Assembly: GCA_023150875.1 (NCBI GenBank)
Contig: JAKLKC010000009.1
Location: forward strand, 1-64,000
Direction of reading: 5' to 3'
Length of the DNA: 64,000 nt
DNA from: Myxococcota bacterium
Lineage (GTDB): Bacteria > Myxococcota_A > UBA796 > UBA9615 > JAKLKC01
Part shown: positions 36,324 through 44,700 of the stretch, piece after piece
How positions within the stretch are numbered: position 1 is the stretch's first letter
Layout: every line of letters begins with the position of its first letter
Program-made: the position numbers and the translations under genes
The notes under the pieces: model-generated
Seen by the model: only the letters and a program-made list of their open reading frames with translations
What the model was told of the DNA's origin: nothing
Database searches by the model: none

Positions 36324-36869
36324 CTACCAGATCCCGTAGCCGATCCCGGTACCGTAGGTCGGGTAGCACACGTAGCCCGGGTTGGACACGGCGCCGAGGC
36401 CGAGGCCGTAGCCGAGCCCCACGGCGGGGACGCCCCAGCCCCAGCCGAGGCCGCGGCCGAAGCCGCCCCGGAACCCGAGGCCGCGGCCGAAACCGAGGCC
36501 GTGCCCGAGCCCGAACCGGCCGAAGCCGCGCCGGAACCCGAGGCCGTGGCGGAAGCCGCCCCGGAACCCGAGGCCGCGGCCGAAGCCGCCCCGGAACCCG
36601 AGGCCGCGGCCGAAGCCGCCCCGGAACCCGAGGCCGCGGCCGAAGCCGCCCCGGAAGCCGCCGCCGCGGCCGAAGCCGCCCCGGAAGCCGCCGCCGCGGC
36701 CGAAGCCGCCCCGGATCTCCCGGGCGTCGTCGGTGGCGGCGTCGATGGCCGTCGCGCTCAGGGGGGCGATCAGCGGGGTCGTCCCGCTGGCCTGGCTGGG
36801 CGCGGGGGCAAAGGACACCACGGTCGTCAGCGCGGCCGCCAGGGTGAGAGCCTTCTTGGCGTGATCCAT
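36324..36869 (-). CDS. Secreted glycine-rich repeat protein
   Basis: The 181-residue protein has a clear signal peptide (MDHAKKALTLAAALTTVVSF with Ala-rich cleavage region) and a mature part built from a ten-residue repeat of type FGRGxGFRGG, ending in a Tyr-rich tail (YPTYGTGIGYGIW). It is expected to be exported. Arg/Gly/Phe-rich repeats suggest a sticky surface or matrix role, but no function is known. The underlying DNA is a 30-base tandem repeat, so copy number may vary between strains. ATG 36869 is the only start consistent with the signal peptide. Confidence 0.75.
   Translation of the reverse strand: MDHAKKALTLAAALTTVVSFAPAPSQASGTTPLIAPLSATAIDAATDDAREIRGGFGRGGGFRGGFGRGGGFRGGFGRGLGFRGGFGRGLGFRGGFGRGLGFRGGFRHGLGFRRGFGRFGLGHGLGFGRGLGFRGGFGRGLGWGWGVPAVGLGYGLGLGAVSNPGYVCYPTYGTGIGYGIW
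36541..36720. repeat. Six tandem 30-bp repeats in the glycine-rich protein gene
   Basis: Six consecutive 30-base units occupy this interval; three inner units are near-identical and the last two share a variant first triplet pair. A degenerate copy lies further left (about 36451-36510). Each unit encodes ten residues, so copy-number change would keep the frame. Confidence 0.85.
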
Positions 36870-37159
36870 CTTCGTCGGCCTTTCGCGGCTCGCGGGGTCG
36901 GGAGCGACCGCCGCGGGGGCCTCTCGCGCGGAGGCCCCGCTCGGGGCGTGGAGCATCCTCCGTACCAGCCGCCCAAGGCGCCCGCTCCGGGGGCGGGAGG
37001 AGCGCCCCCGGGGCCCGCGGGACCCTCTCGCGCGGTGAGGGAGAGCAGCCGCCGCTCCCCCGGCCGTGACGGGGCGCCGGACACGGCGCGGCCGCCCCCG
37101 CTCCTCCCGTTTCCCGGTCCTCCCGGGCCCCGGTCCGTGGCCCGGCGGCCTCGCGCCCC
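36870..37159. other. Intergenic region with GC-rich hairpins
   Basis: This 290-base gap follows the tldE stop and precedes the glycine-rich gene on the minus strand. It contains a hairpin with an 8-base stem (GGGGCCTC/GAGGCCCC, 36916-36938) and a second imperfect stem around 36975-37015. These could end tldD-tldE transcription or lie in the leader of the glycine-rich gene. No gene is seen. Confidence 0.4.
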
Positions 37160-38506
37160 CTAGGTCCCCGACACCAGCAGCCGGTCCATCCGCAGGGAGG
37201 GGGAGGCGATCCCGGCCCGGAAGTCGAGGTCGTTGCCGACGGCGCTGATGGCCGCCAGCATGTCGGCCAGGTGCCCCGAGACGTTCACCTCCGAGACCGG
37301 ACCGGCCAGGCGGCCCCCCTCGATCCACAGGCCGGCGGCCCCGCGGCTGAAGTCGCCGGTGGTGACGTTCTCGCCGAAGCCGATGAGGTCGGTCAGGTAG
37401 AGCCCGCGGCTCACCGAGGCGATCAGCTCTTCGGGGGTGGCCTCCCCCGGCACCACGAAGAAGTTGGAGGTCCCCACCCCGGGGCGGGAGGCGGCGCTGC
37501 GGGAGGCGTTGGCCGTGCCGGTCCGCCCGCTCTTGCGGGCGTTGTACACGTCGAACAGGAAGGTCCGGAACACCCCCCGGTCGAACACCACGTTGCGGCG
37601 CGAGCGGGAGCCCTCCCCGTCGAAGGGGCGGGTGGCGGGGCGGCCCGGCGCGGTGGCGTCGTCGATCACGGTGAGCGCCGGCGAGCCCACCGCCTGCCCC
37701 TCCCGCTCCACCAGGAAGCTGGACTTCCTCCACAGCGCGCCCCCCGAGACGGCCCGGGCCACGATCCCCAGCAGCCCCCGGGCCGTCTGGGGATCCCAGA
37801 TCACCGGCACCTCGCAGGTCCGCACCTTGCGGGCGCCCAGGTGGCGGACGGCCCTCTCGGCGGCGATCCGCCCCACCGCCTCGGGATCTCCCAGCCCCGC
37901 CAGGGTGCGGCCGACGGCGTACCAGTTGCCGTCCCTCTTCTTGCCCCCCTCGTCGTCCGCCAGGGCGGTGGCGACCAGGTGGGCGCGCCCGGTGCGGTAT
38001 CGGCCGGCGAAGCCCCGGGAGGTCGCCAGGACCCTCTCCCCCACCGAGGTGGCGCAGGTCGCCCCGTCGGTGCGGGTGATCCGCGGGTCCGCGGCCAGCG
38101 CCGCCGCCTCGGCCCGCAGGGCGAGCTGGAACTTCTCGTCGGCGGTGGACCGGGACAGGGACTCGTCGAACAGGCCCAGGCCGTCCGCGGGCAGGGGCTC
38201 CCGGGCGTCGTCCGGGAGCCGGGCCTCGGGCTCGGGATCGGTGAGGGGCAGCCGCTCCACCGCGTCCTTCACGATGTCCTTGAGGCCGATCCACGAGAGG
38301 TCCGAGGTGGAGGCCATCGCCTGGCGGTCTCCCCGCCACACCCGCAGCCCCAGGCCCCGGGACCCCGCCTCGAGCAGCTTGTCGATTCGGCCCCCCCGCA
38401 CGGTGACCTCGAAGTCCTGGCCGGAGTCGATCACCACCTCGGCCTCGTCGGCCCCGGCGCGGCGGGCCTCGGTCATCACGTCCTGGGCGAGTTGGAGGAG
38501 GTCCAT
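37160..38506 (-). CDS. tldE: TldE/PmbA family protein (TldD/E protease partner)
   Basis: The 448-residue protein matches PmbA/TldE, the non-metal-binding subunit of the TldD-TldE heterodimer, which degrades unfolded peptides and matures some ribosomal peptides. Supporting motifs are AEVVIDSGQDFEVTVRGG at the N terminus and the C-terminal GVGTSNFFV and GFGENVTTGDFS stretches. The ATG lies two bases after the tldD stop. Both genes form an operon. Confidence 0.88.
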   Translation of the reverse strand: MDLLQLAQDVMTEARRAGADEAEVVIDSGQDFEVTVRGGRIDKLLEAGSRGLGLRVWRGDRQAMASTSDLSWIGLKDIVKDAVERLPLTDPEPEARLPDDAREPLPADGLGLFDESLSRSTADEKFQLALRAEAAALAADPRITRTDGATCATSVGERVLATSRGFAGRYRTGRAHLVATALADDEGGKKRDGNWYAVGRTLAGLGDPEAVGRIAAERAVRHLGARKVRTCEVPVIWDPQTARGLLGIVARAVSGGALWRKSSFLVEREGQAVGSPALTVIDDATAPGRPATRPFDGEGSRSRRNVVFDRGVFRTFLFDVYNARKSGRTGTANASRSAASRPGVGTSNFFVVPGEATPEELIASVSRGLYLTDLIGFGENVTTGDFSRGAAGLWIEGGRLAGPVSEVNVSGHLADMLAAISAVGNDLDFRAGIASPSLRMDRLLVSGT

Positions 38507-38508
38507 GG

Positions 38509-39957
38509 TCACGCGCTCCTCTCGGTCCCGCCCACGGTGATCCCGCTCACCAGCACCGTGGGCATCCCCACGCCGACGGGCACGGACTGGCCGTCCTTGC
38601 CGCAGGTCCACTTGCCGTCGGACAGCCGGAAGTCGTTGCCCACCATGGACACCCGGGACAGGGTGTCGGGCCCGTTGCCGATGAGGTTCACCCCCTTCAC
38701 CGGGGCCACGATCCGCCCCTCCTCCACCAGGTAGCCCTCGGTGACGCAGAACACGAAGTCTCCGTTGGAGATGTTGACCTGCCCCCCCGAGTAGCTCTTG
38801 CAGTAGAGCCCCTTCTTCACGCTCCGCAGGATCTCCTCGGGCTCCGCCTCCCCGGGCAGGAGCGAGGTGTTGGTCATGCGGGGCATGGGGGCGCAGCGGA
38901 AGCTCTCCCGCCGGCCGTTGCCGGTGGGGGACACCGCGAAGTGCGACGTGGAGATCCGGTCCTGCATGTAGCCCCGCAGCCGGCCTCCCTCGATGAGCAC
39001 GCTGCGGGTGGGGGCGTTGCCCTCGTCGTCGACGTTGATGGTCCCCCGGGAGCCCGGCACCACCCCCTCGTCCACGACGGTGCACAGGGGAGACGCCACC
39101 TCCTCGCCCACGCGATCGGCGTAGTTGCTGGACTTCTTGCGGTTGAAGTCCGCCTCCAGGCCGTGGCCCACCGCCTCGTGGAGCAGCACCCCCGAGTCCC
39201 CGGCCCCCAGCACCACCGGGAAGGTCCCGGCGGGGGCGGGGATCGCCTCCTGGAGCAGGACCGCCACCCGGGCCGCCTCCCGGCCGTAGTCCTCGGGGGT
39301 GTGACCCGGCTGGTCGAAGTAGGAGAGGTCGTAGCGCCCGCCGCCGCCGTCCCTTGCGCTCTGGCGGTTGGAACCCGACTCGGTGAGCACCGTCACGTCC
39401 ATGCGGACCATCGGTTGGGCGTCGTAGGCCAGCCGCCCGTCGGACGTCGCCACCGCCACCCTCCGCAGCTCGTCGGCGTAGCTCAGCATCACCCGCGCCA
39501 CCCGCGGGTCATGGGCGCGGGCGGTGGCGTCGGCCCTCCGGATCAGGTCGAGCTTGGCGGGGAGGGGCGCCCACACCGACGGCTCCCCGAGGGGATACAG
39601 CGAGGCGATCTCCACCCGCCCCACCGCCACCGGAGGCGCTCCGCCACCGGCGCAGATGTTGGCCGCCGTGCGGGCAGCCCGGAGCATCGCCTCCACCTCC
39701 AGGTCCTCGGTGTAGGCGTACCCCGTGGCCTCCCCCTTCACCACCCGGATCCCCACCCCGGCGTCCACCGAACGCGAGGTGGAGCGCACCTGGCGCTCCT
39801 CGAAGGCGATGGAGGAGCTGGTGCGGTGCTCGAAGAAGAGGTCGGCGAAGTCGCCCCCCCGGGACAGGGCCTCGGCGAGCACACGGGACATCACCCGGTG
39901 GTCGATCCCGAAGCGTTGGGCAAAGAACGCCTGGGGTTCCCGCGTGGCATCGGTCAT
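38509..39957 (-). CDS. tldD: TldD family metallopeptidase
   Basis: The 482-residue protein carries the TldD zinc motif HEAVGHGLEAD (HExxxH), GDFADLFFEHR near the N terminus and the C-terminal VKGVNLIGNGPD. It is the catalytic subunit that sits over the peptide chamber formed with TldE. It is cytoplasmic. Divergent from a secreted protein gene, with about 140 bases between them. Confidence 0.92.
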   Translation of the reverse strand: MTDATREPQAFFAQRFGIDHRVMSRVLAEALSRGGDFADLFFEHRTSSSIAFEERQVRSTSRSVDAGVGIRVVKGEATGYAYTEDLEVEAMLRAARTAANICAGGGAPPVAVGRVEIASLYPLGEPSVWAPLPAKLDLIRRADATARAHDPRVARVMLSYADELRRVAVATSDGRLAYDAQPMVRMDVTVLTESGSNRQSARDGGGGRYDLSYFDQPGHTPEDYGREAARVAVLLQEAIPAPAGTFPVVLGAGDSGVLLHEAVGHGLEADFNRKKSSNYADRVGEEVASPLCTVVDEGVVPGSRGTINVDDEGNAPTRSVLIEGGRLRGYMQDRISTSHFAVSPTGNGRRESFRCAPMPRMTNTSLLPGEAEPEEILRSVKKGLYCKSYSGGQVNISNGDFVFCVTEGYLVEEGRIVAPVKGVNLIGNGPDTLSRVSMVGNDFRLSDGKWTCGKDGQSVPVGVGMPTVLVSGITVGGTERSA

Positions 39958-40032
39958 GGCGGTGGACTCCCCCGGATCGCTCGCTCCGGACGGTGAAGGG
40001 TCCAGGCTCGGCAGGCGGCGACCGGGTTCGGG

Positions 40033-40038
40033 TATCCT
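40033..40038 (+). promoter_or_regulatory. Candidate -10 box for the secreted protein gene at 40.1 kb
   Basis: TATCCT in the context GGGTATCCTaaGCCGC lies 63 bases before the GTG start and matches the recurrent promoter-like motif of this window. Confidence 0.4.
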
Positions 40039-40100
40039 AAGCCGCTCGCGCCCCCGGGGCCAGGACGTGGCCCCGGGAGCGCCGGACCACCCGAGGCGAA

Positions 40101-40976
40101 GTGAGGCCAGGCCGCCCCCACCCGAAGGTCGCTCCCCTCCTCGCGGGCCTGCTGGCCGCCCTGGGGTCCGTCCTCGCGCCGGGGGGAGCCGGGGCCGAGT
40201 CCCTGGCGCTGGTGCTCCGGGAGGGGGCCCTGGTCCACGGGGACCTCGCCCACACCGGGGCGAGGGTGTTCAAGGCCACCCGGGGGGACCTGCCCGCCGT
40301 CGCCCCCTTCGACGACCTGCGGGCGGTGGCGGGGAGGGGACCGTTCGTCCACGGCGCCGCCCGGCCGCTCCCCTGCCCCGCCGCCGCGGTCCCGACCGGG
40401 CGCGGGGGCCTCGACGCCGCGGGGGAGGCGTTGGCGGAGGGAAGGCGGGGGGACGCCCTCGCCGCGGTGGAGCGGGGCGCCGCGGCCGTGGCCTGCGCCC
40501 CTGTCCCCGCGGATCCCGAGGGCGTCGCGCGGCTCAAGGAGGCGGCGCGGGGGGCCTCGCCGGGCCAGGCGGAGGGCGGGGTGGCCGTGGTGGAGGTCTT
40601 CCCTCCCGAAGGGGCCCGGGACCTGTGGATCGACGGCGTGGCCCAGCCCGATCCCGGGCGGGGGCGGATCTCGGGGGAGCCGGGGATCTACGTGGTCCAG
40701 TACCGCACCGTCGGGGGGATCGCGGGGATCGCCGTGCGGGTGGAGGCGGGGCGGGCGGTGATCGCCGATCCCGAGGTGGCCCTGGCGGCGGCCCGGCGGC
40801 GGTCGGCGGACCAGCCCGCCTGGGGCGCGGGGGTGGCCCTGCTCCAGGCGGCGGCCCGCCGCTTCGTCGCCAGCACGATCTACCTCGCCGCGCCGGGCAA
40901 GAAGGGCGCGGTGTGGAGTTTCGACCCGGACACCGGGGAGATCCGGCAGATCGCCCGGGGCCGGGCCCCACCCTGA
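40101..40976 (+). CDS. Secreted protein of unknown function
   Basis: The 291-residue product begins with a signal peptide (hydrophobic about 10-26, Ala-rich cleavage site near GAGAES) and then a region that may be a beta-rich domain (VEVFPPEGARDLWIDG, GEPGIYVVQYRTVGG). I do not recognise a family. The start is GTG at 40101. It is divergent from tldD. A decayed barrel gene remnant follows on the other strand. Confidence 0.6.
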   Translation: MRPGRPHPKVAPLLAGLLAALGSVLAPGGAGAESLALVLREGALVHGDLAHTGARVFKATRGDLPAVAPFDDLRAVAGRGPFVHGAARPLPCPAAAVPTGRGGLDAAGEALAEGRRGDALAAVERGAAAVACAPVPADPEGVARLKEAARGASPGQAEGGVAVVEVFPPEGARDLWIDGVAQPDPGRGRISGEPGIYVVQYRTVGGIAGIAVRVEAGRAVIADPEVALAAARRRSADQPAWGAGVALLQAAARRFVASTIYLAAPGKKGAVWSFDPDTGEIRQIARGRAPP

Positions 40977-41003
40977 GCGGGACCGGGGGCCCCGGCCGGA
41001 CTG

Positions 41004-41215
41004 CCCCCCGGGGGGGACGTCCCCCAGGCCGCTCCAGCGGTAGGGGGCGACGAGGACGTAGCCCATCCGGGCTACGTAGCCGAGGGCCGGCCGGTGCACA
41101 TCGTGGCGGAGCTCGTCGGTGGGCTGGGGTCCCCCGACAGCTCGGCGCCACCCCTAGGAAGACCCCCCGGGGCCCCGCCCACCCGGCGGAGCGCGTTGGC
41201 GCCGCCCCCTTCGCA
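41004..41215 (-). pseudogene. Decayed copy of the beta-barrel-like gene (remnant 1)
   Basis: About 210 bases are clearly similar to 45594-45812, the 3' third of the intact barrel-like gene. In fragments they still encode LGYVARMGYVLVAPYRWSGL and part of the VFLG/DELRHDV region, with frame breaks. The 5' part is missing, cut where the AT-rich promoter of the toxin-antitoxin pair begins. Confidence 0.7.
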
Positions 41216-41219
41216 AGTA

Positions 41220-41256
41220 TTGACATAATGTTAATTCAGGATATCATGGCATTATG
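41220..41256 (+). promoter_or_regulatory. Promoter with inverted-repeat operator for the DUF4258 gene
   Basis: A consensus -35 TTGACA (41220-41225) and a -10 TATCAT (41242-41247) are spaced by 16 bases. Inverted copies CATAATG (41224-41230) and CATTATG (41250-41256) bracket the -10, a likely site for autoregulation. The ATG at 41254 is only seven bases after the -10, so the transcript is probably leaderless. The region is strikingly AT-rich for this genome. Confidence 0.7.
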
Positions 41257-41532
41257 CTTCCCGACGCGCTGCCGCTGCCCACCGCCCGCAAGCTCCTCGT
41301 CGAGATCATCGAGTCCGGTCGGGTCACCTTCACCGCACACGCCCTGGAGCAGATGGCGGCGCGGTCGATCTCGGAGGCCGAGGTGGTGGCGGTGCTCCGG
41401 AGCGGCGCCGTCCGGTCCTGCGACCTCATCGCCGGGTCCTGGCGCTACCGGGTGGAGGGCCGGGGCGTCGTCTCCGTCGTCGCCTTCCGCTCGGACACCT
41501 GGACGGTGGTGGTGACGGCATGGAGGGGGTAG
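41254..41532 (+). CDS. DUF4258 protein, probable toxin of a toxin-antitoxin pair
   Basis: The 92-residue protein matches DUF4258: FTAHALEQMAARSISEAEV followed by a strand pattern ending VVSVVAFRSDTWTVVVTAW, a small RNase-like fold related to RelE/BrnT toxins. It is followed after 108 bases by an MqsA-like antitoxin gene, the toxin-first order seen for mqsRA and higBA. A probable leaderless promoter with an inverted repeat precedes it. The toxic activity is inferred. Confidence 0.7.
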   Translation: MLPDALPLPTARKLLVEIIESGRVTFTAHALEQMAARSISEAEVVAVLRSGAVRSCDLIAGSWRYRVEGRGVVSVVAFRSDTWTVVVTAWRG

Positions 41533-41640
41533 TGGTCAGGCAGGAGTGAAGTTCCGTCGAGATCGGTAGCGGCCAAGGTGGCCGCTGAAGTTCATCGAGT
41601 CGATGACGGCCGAGGTGGTCGTCGAGTTCAAGGAGTTCAA

Positions 41641-42150
41641 GTGCTGACCTGCATCGAGTGTGGTGCCCCGGTAGCGCTCAGCCGCGAGGATCGCCCCATG
41701 CGCGATCTGCCCGGCGTCCTGGTGCGGGACGTCGAGGTCGAGACCTGCCCCAACTGCGGGGAGGGGTACGCCCTGCCCCGGATCGCCGAGCTGCACCGGC
41801 TCGTCGCCCTGGCCCTGGCGTCGAAGCGGGGCCGGCTGACCGGCGCCGAGGTCCGGTTCATCCGGGGCGTCTTGGGACTGCAGGGCAAGGATCTCGCGCG
41901 GCGGATGGGGGTGACGCCGGTGACGGTGTCGCGGTGGGAGAACGACAAGGAGCCGCTCGGGCCGACGACGGAGCGGCTTCTCCGGCTGATGGCCGCCGCC
42001 GGGACGGACCCCCGCGGCTTCGATCTGGCGGTCCTGGACCGCGTCGGCGGAGAGCCGGTGCCGCTGCGGGCGGTGGCCCGGTTCGACGGAGAGCGGTGGC
42101 TCATCGAGGGAGCCCCCGAGCGGGCCGCGGCCGGCGAGGCGCGGGTCTGA
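41641..42150 (+). CDS. MqsA-like zinc-binding antitoxin/HTH regulator
   Basis: The 169-residue protein has an N-terminal zinc site (CIECG and CPNCGEGYALP) and a C-terminal XRE-type helix-turn-helix (RFIRGVLGLQGKDLARRMGV, TPVTVSRWENDKEP), the layout of MqsA antitoxins. The GTG at 41641 is selected because AGGAG lies five bases upstream; an ATG at 41578 is possible. It probably neutralises the DUF4258 protein and represses the shared promoter with its inverted repeat. Confidence 0.75.
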   Translation: MLTCIECGAPVALSREDRPMRDLPGVLVRDVEVETCPNCGEGYALPRIAELHRLVALALASKRGRLTGAEVRFIRGVLGLQGKDLARRMGVTPVTVSRWENDKEPLGPTTERLLRLMAAAGTDPRGFDLAVLDRVGGEPVPLRAVARFDGERWLIEGAPERAAAGEARV

Positions 42151-42187
42151 CTCGGGTTTCGCATTTCTTGCCTGCCGCGGACGGTCC

Positions 42188-42440
42188 TCAGGCGATGTAC
42201 CCGAACGCGGGGCGCCGCACGTCGTGGCGCAGCTCGTCGGTGGGCCGGGGTCCCCCCACCCGCTCGACGCCTTCCCCCAGATAGGGGCCGGTGACGGTGG
42301 TGACGCCGGGGCCGGTGACGTCGACGGAAGAGACGTCGCCCAGGCACTGCTCGTGCATCGCGCAGAGCCCGCCACCGTCCAGGGGGCCCAGGCGGCCCGG
42401 GGGCGCGGGCAGGGGCACCACGCTCCAGACCATCAGCAGT
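42188..42440 (-). pseudogene. Fused remnant of propeller lipoprotein and barrel genes (remnant 2)
   Basis: The minus strand encodes a shortened fusion: a segment like the C terminus of the propeller lipoprotein B (LPAPPGRLGPLDGGGL, TGPGVTTVTG) runs in frame into a segment like the barrel protein (VGGPRPTDELRHDVRRPAFG) and stops. The 5' end of the propeller, and the middle and 3' end of the barrel, are missing. It is a separate copy from remnant 1 because both contain the DELRHDV segment. Confidence 0.75.
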
Positions 42441-42802
42441 ACCTGGCGAAGAACCCGACGGATTCTGCGGCCGGGCGCCACCCTGGTGGGCTGCCCCCCG
42501 GGAGTCGCCTCCGCGGGCCGAGGGCGGACCGGGCTTCGGCCCCGGCTCTTTGCCCCGCGCGATTTCGGTGGGGGGCGGCTTCTCCGGCCCGACGGTGTTC
42601 GCCAGCCGGACCTCGCGCCCAGCGGGAACTCCCGCGGAGGCGCGGAGGTGAGGCGCGGCAGGCCCAGGCGGGGGGAAAGGGAAGGGGAACTGTGATAGGT
42701 GGGGTGCCGGATCGGGCGGCTGCGCCGAGCCAAGCAAGGGCGCCGCGCTGTATGGCGCAGGTGCCTGCCCCACGTCTCGGGTCCGCGGTGTGCCCCGGCC
42801 CG
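42441..42802. other. Intergenic region, nothing recognised
   Basis: About 360 bases between remnant 2 and a small secreted-protein gene. Open frames exist on both strands but have the composition expected from GC-rich noise, with no start signals or family resemblance. Confidence 0.4.
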
Positions 42803-43156
42803 TCATGGTGCCGTGATGTCCACCCTCGCCCCGCCCTTGGTGGGCAGGTCGCCGGTCCACTTCTTCGACCCGTGGTAGTAGACGGTACGGGCCCGGCTGC
42901 CGGCGACGTAGACCTTGTACTGGGCGTCCTTGTCCGTGAAGCCACCGACGGACTGGCCGTTCTCGGTGTCGATGATGATCGGGCCACAGCTCGTGCACTT
43001 GGACCCGTCGGAATACGTGACCTTTCCGTACACCCAGCGCCCGCTGTCCGACGGCCCCTCACCGTACCCGAGGGCGACGCCCGCGCCGGCCATGCAGAGG
43101 ACGACGATCCCCAGGGTCAGAGATGTGCTCACGAGCTTCTGTCTCAACATCGACAT
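42803..43156 (-). CDS. Small secreted protein with CTSCGP motif
   Basis: The 117-residue protein has a signal peptide (hydrophobic about 10-30, ending near GVALGYG) and a beta-rich mature part, with a CTSCGP motif that may form a disulfide and repeated Tyr/Gly strands (KVTYSDGSK, DKDAQYKVYVAG). It resembles small carboxypeptidase-regulatory-like or Ig-like folds only by pattern. It lies 169 bases downstream of the FGE-sulfatase-domain gene. Function unknown. Confidence 0.65.
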   Translation of the reverse strand: MSMLRQKLVSTSLTLGIVVLCMAGAGVALGYGEGPSDSGRWVYGKVTYSDGSKCTSCGPIIIDTENGQSVGGFTDKDAQYKVYVAGSRARTVYYHGSKKWTGDLPTKGGARVDITAP

Positions 43157-43325
43157 CGGTCACCTCCGGCTTCGGAACGTGCCACTTCGGTCCTCTGCCG
43201 TCAATCCATCCCATTGCCGCGGGCCCGGTGAAGACAATGCGATCAGGCGCCGCCCTCGCCCGCCGGCTCGGCTGCGGGCGCGCTACACCGCCTCGGCAGG
43301 TCACGACCGGTGTCCCGCCCAGCGC

Positions 43326-44267
43326 CTACGGCACGGACTTGGCGAGGCGGAAGCCGAGGTCCATGTGGCCGGTGTAGGGGGTGCCGAAGTCGCCGCGCGT
43401 CGCCGACCGCGTGAAATCCGCGTCGTTCGTATACGACCCGCCGCGGTACGCCCGGTAGGAGCTGCTGGACGCCCCACGCGGGTCCGTGGGCGGGCTCGAC
43501 GCGTAGAAATCCTTCGCCCACCGATCCTCGACCCACTCCCACACGTTCCCGTGCATGTCGTACAGGCCCCAGGCATTCGGACGAAGCTGCGCCACCGCGT
43601 GTGTCTTCCCCCCGCTGTTGCCGCCAAACCACCCGTGGACCCTCAACTGCCCGACATCGTTGCCGAATCCATACGCGCCCATCGAGCCCGCCCGGCACGC
43701 GTACTCCCACTCCGCTTCGGACGGCAGGCGGTGGACGGTCGTGCCCTCCTTCGCGTTGAGGCGACCGATGAAGGTCTGAACGTCGTCCCACGACACGTTC
43801 TCGACAGGGTGGTTCCGCGAGTCCTCCCCCGCCTTCTCAGTCTTGAAGCGTGCGGGGTTGGTGCCCATCACCGCGACCCATTGCGCCTGCGTGACCTCGG
43901 TCTTTCCGAGGTAGAACGGCTTGCTGATGGTCACCCGATGCACCGGCATCTCGTCGCTGCTCACACCGTCCATGCAGTCCGCATACTCGTCCTTCTCGGT
44001 GAATGGGTCGTCCTTGGGGCAGGTGGGCGTTGGCGTGCCCATCTGAAAGGTGCCCGCCGGGATCAAGACGAACTCCATCCCAATCGAGTTCGTCACCTTC
44101 GACGGCGGAGGACCTGCGGGTGCCTGCGCGCCCTGAACCACTTCGAGGCCCGCATGACGCGCGCCGACTCTCGACGGTAGTGCACTTTCAGGTGGCAGCG
44201 CCCACGAGGAGCCCACCGCCAAAGAAGCCATCAGCAGAACGGCCCACACGAGTCGTCCGAGTCTCAT
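43326..44267 (-). CDS. Exported FGE-sulfatase (SUMF1/formylglycine-generating-like) domain protein
   Basis: The 313-residue protein has a signal peptide (about 1-24) and an FGE-sulfatase domain: NSIGMEFVLIPAGTFQMG, FYLGKTEVTQAQW, RLPSEAEWEYACRAG, NVWEWVEDRW and the C-terminal RGGSY...GFRLA. The cysteine pair used by aerobic formylglycine-generating enzymes is not visible in the C-terminal part, so it is more likely a binding or other non-sulfatase member. A ribosome-binding site GGAGGGAG lies just before the ATG at 44267. Confidence 0.85.
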   Translation of the reverse strand: MRLGRLVWAVLLMASLAVGSSWALPPESALPSRVGARHAGLEVVQGAQAPAGPPPSKVTNSIGMEFVLIPAGTFQMGTPTPTCPKDDPFTEKDEYADCMDGVSSDEMPVHRVTISKPFYLGKTEVTQAQWVAVMGTNPARFKTEKAGEDSRNHPVENVSWDDVQTFIGRLNAKEGTTVHRLPSEAEWEYACRAGSMGAYGFGNDVGQLRVHGWFGGNSGGKTHAVAQLRPNAWGLYDMHGNVWEWVEDRWAKDFYASSPPTDPRGASSSSYRAYRGGSYTNDADFTRSATRGDFGTPYTGHMDLGFRLAKSVP

Positions 44268-44439
44268 CGCGACTCCCTCCGTTCGAAGTGCACGCCCGCG
44301 CGACCCCGGTGGCTCGCCCATCAGAACCGCTGCTGGTAGGCGCGGGGGATCCGCACCGGCGCCGTAGTCCTTCTCGGTCTCCGATCGGTCCACCCAGGCG
44401 AAGTTCCACGGAGTCGCGTTGGTCGAGACGCACTTGAGG

Positions 44440-44700
44440 GGTTGCCCGCATTGCTGACCCGCTCACGCTCGCGGACCCGGTCGACCAGCTTGGCGCTGCC
44501 GGCCAGGCCGTGAGGATCCTCGTACAGGTGCATCGCCACATAGTCGCCAAGCACCGAGTTCCGGTGGAGGTACGGCGGAGGTGGGTTCGACAGATGTGGA
44601 ATCGGGCCGATGAAGATCCGCTCGAAGGCGTCGAGGAGCTTGTAGGACACCGCTACGTCGCCTCGGCGCGCCCGCCATGCCGGCGCTGGCGGGTGCGGAC
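44440..44700 (-). pseudogene. Fragment of an unrecognised protein-coding gene
   Basis: One minus frame reads VAVSYKLLDAFERIFIGPIP and continues with PPPPYLHRNSVLGDYVAMHL, a composition (Tyr, Phe, His, Asn, Ile) unlike the Arg/Ala/Gly noise frames of this genome. No start codon with a ribosome-binding site is seen, and the frame then degenerates. It looks like the middle of a larger gene now lost. Family unknown. Confidence 0.35.

Noticed and set aside
36541-36720. Possible CRISPR array
   Set aside because: The 30-bp units are directly adjacent without spacers and encode a repeat protein in frame.
34143-37163. Long plus-strand frame running through the ABC exporter region and the glycine-rich gene with an Ala/Glu/Pro repeat tail
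   Set aside because: It is a second reading of the ABC gene and the antisense of the 30-bp repeats; the ABC exporter and the signal-peptide-bearing glycine-rich protein explain the DNA better.
42441-42802. Open frames between remnant 2 and the small secreted-protein gene
   Set aside because: No ribosome-binding site, signal peptide or recognisable domain, and the composition matches antisense noise.
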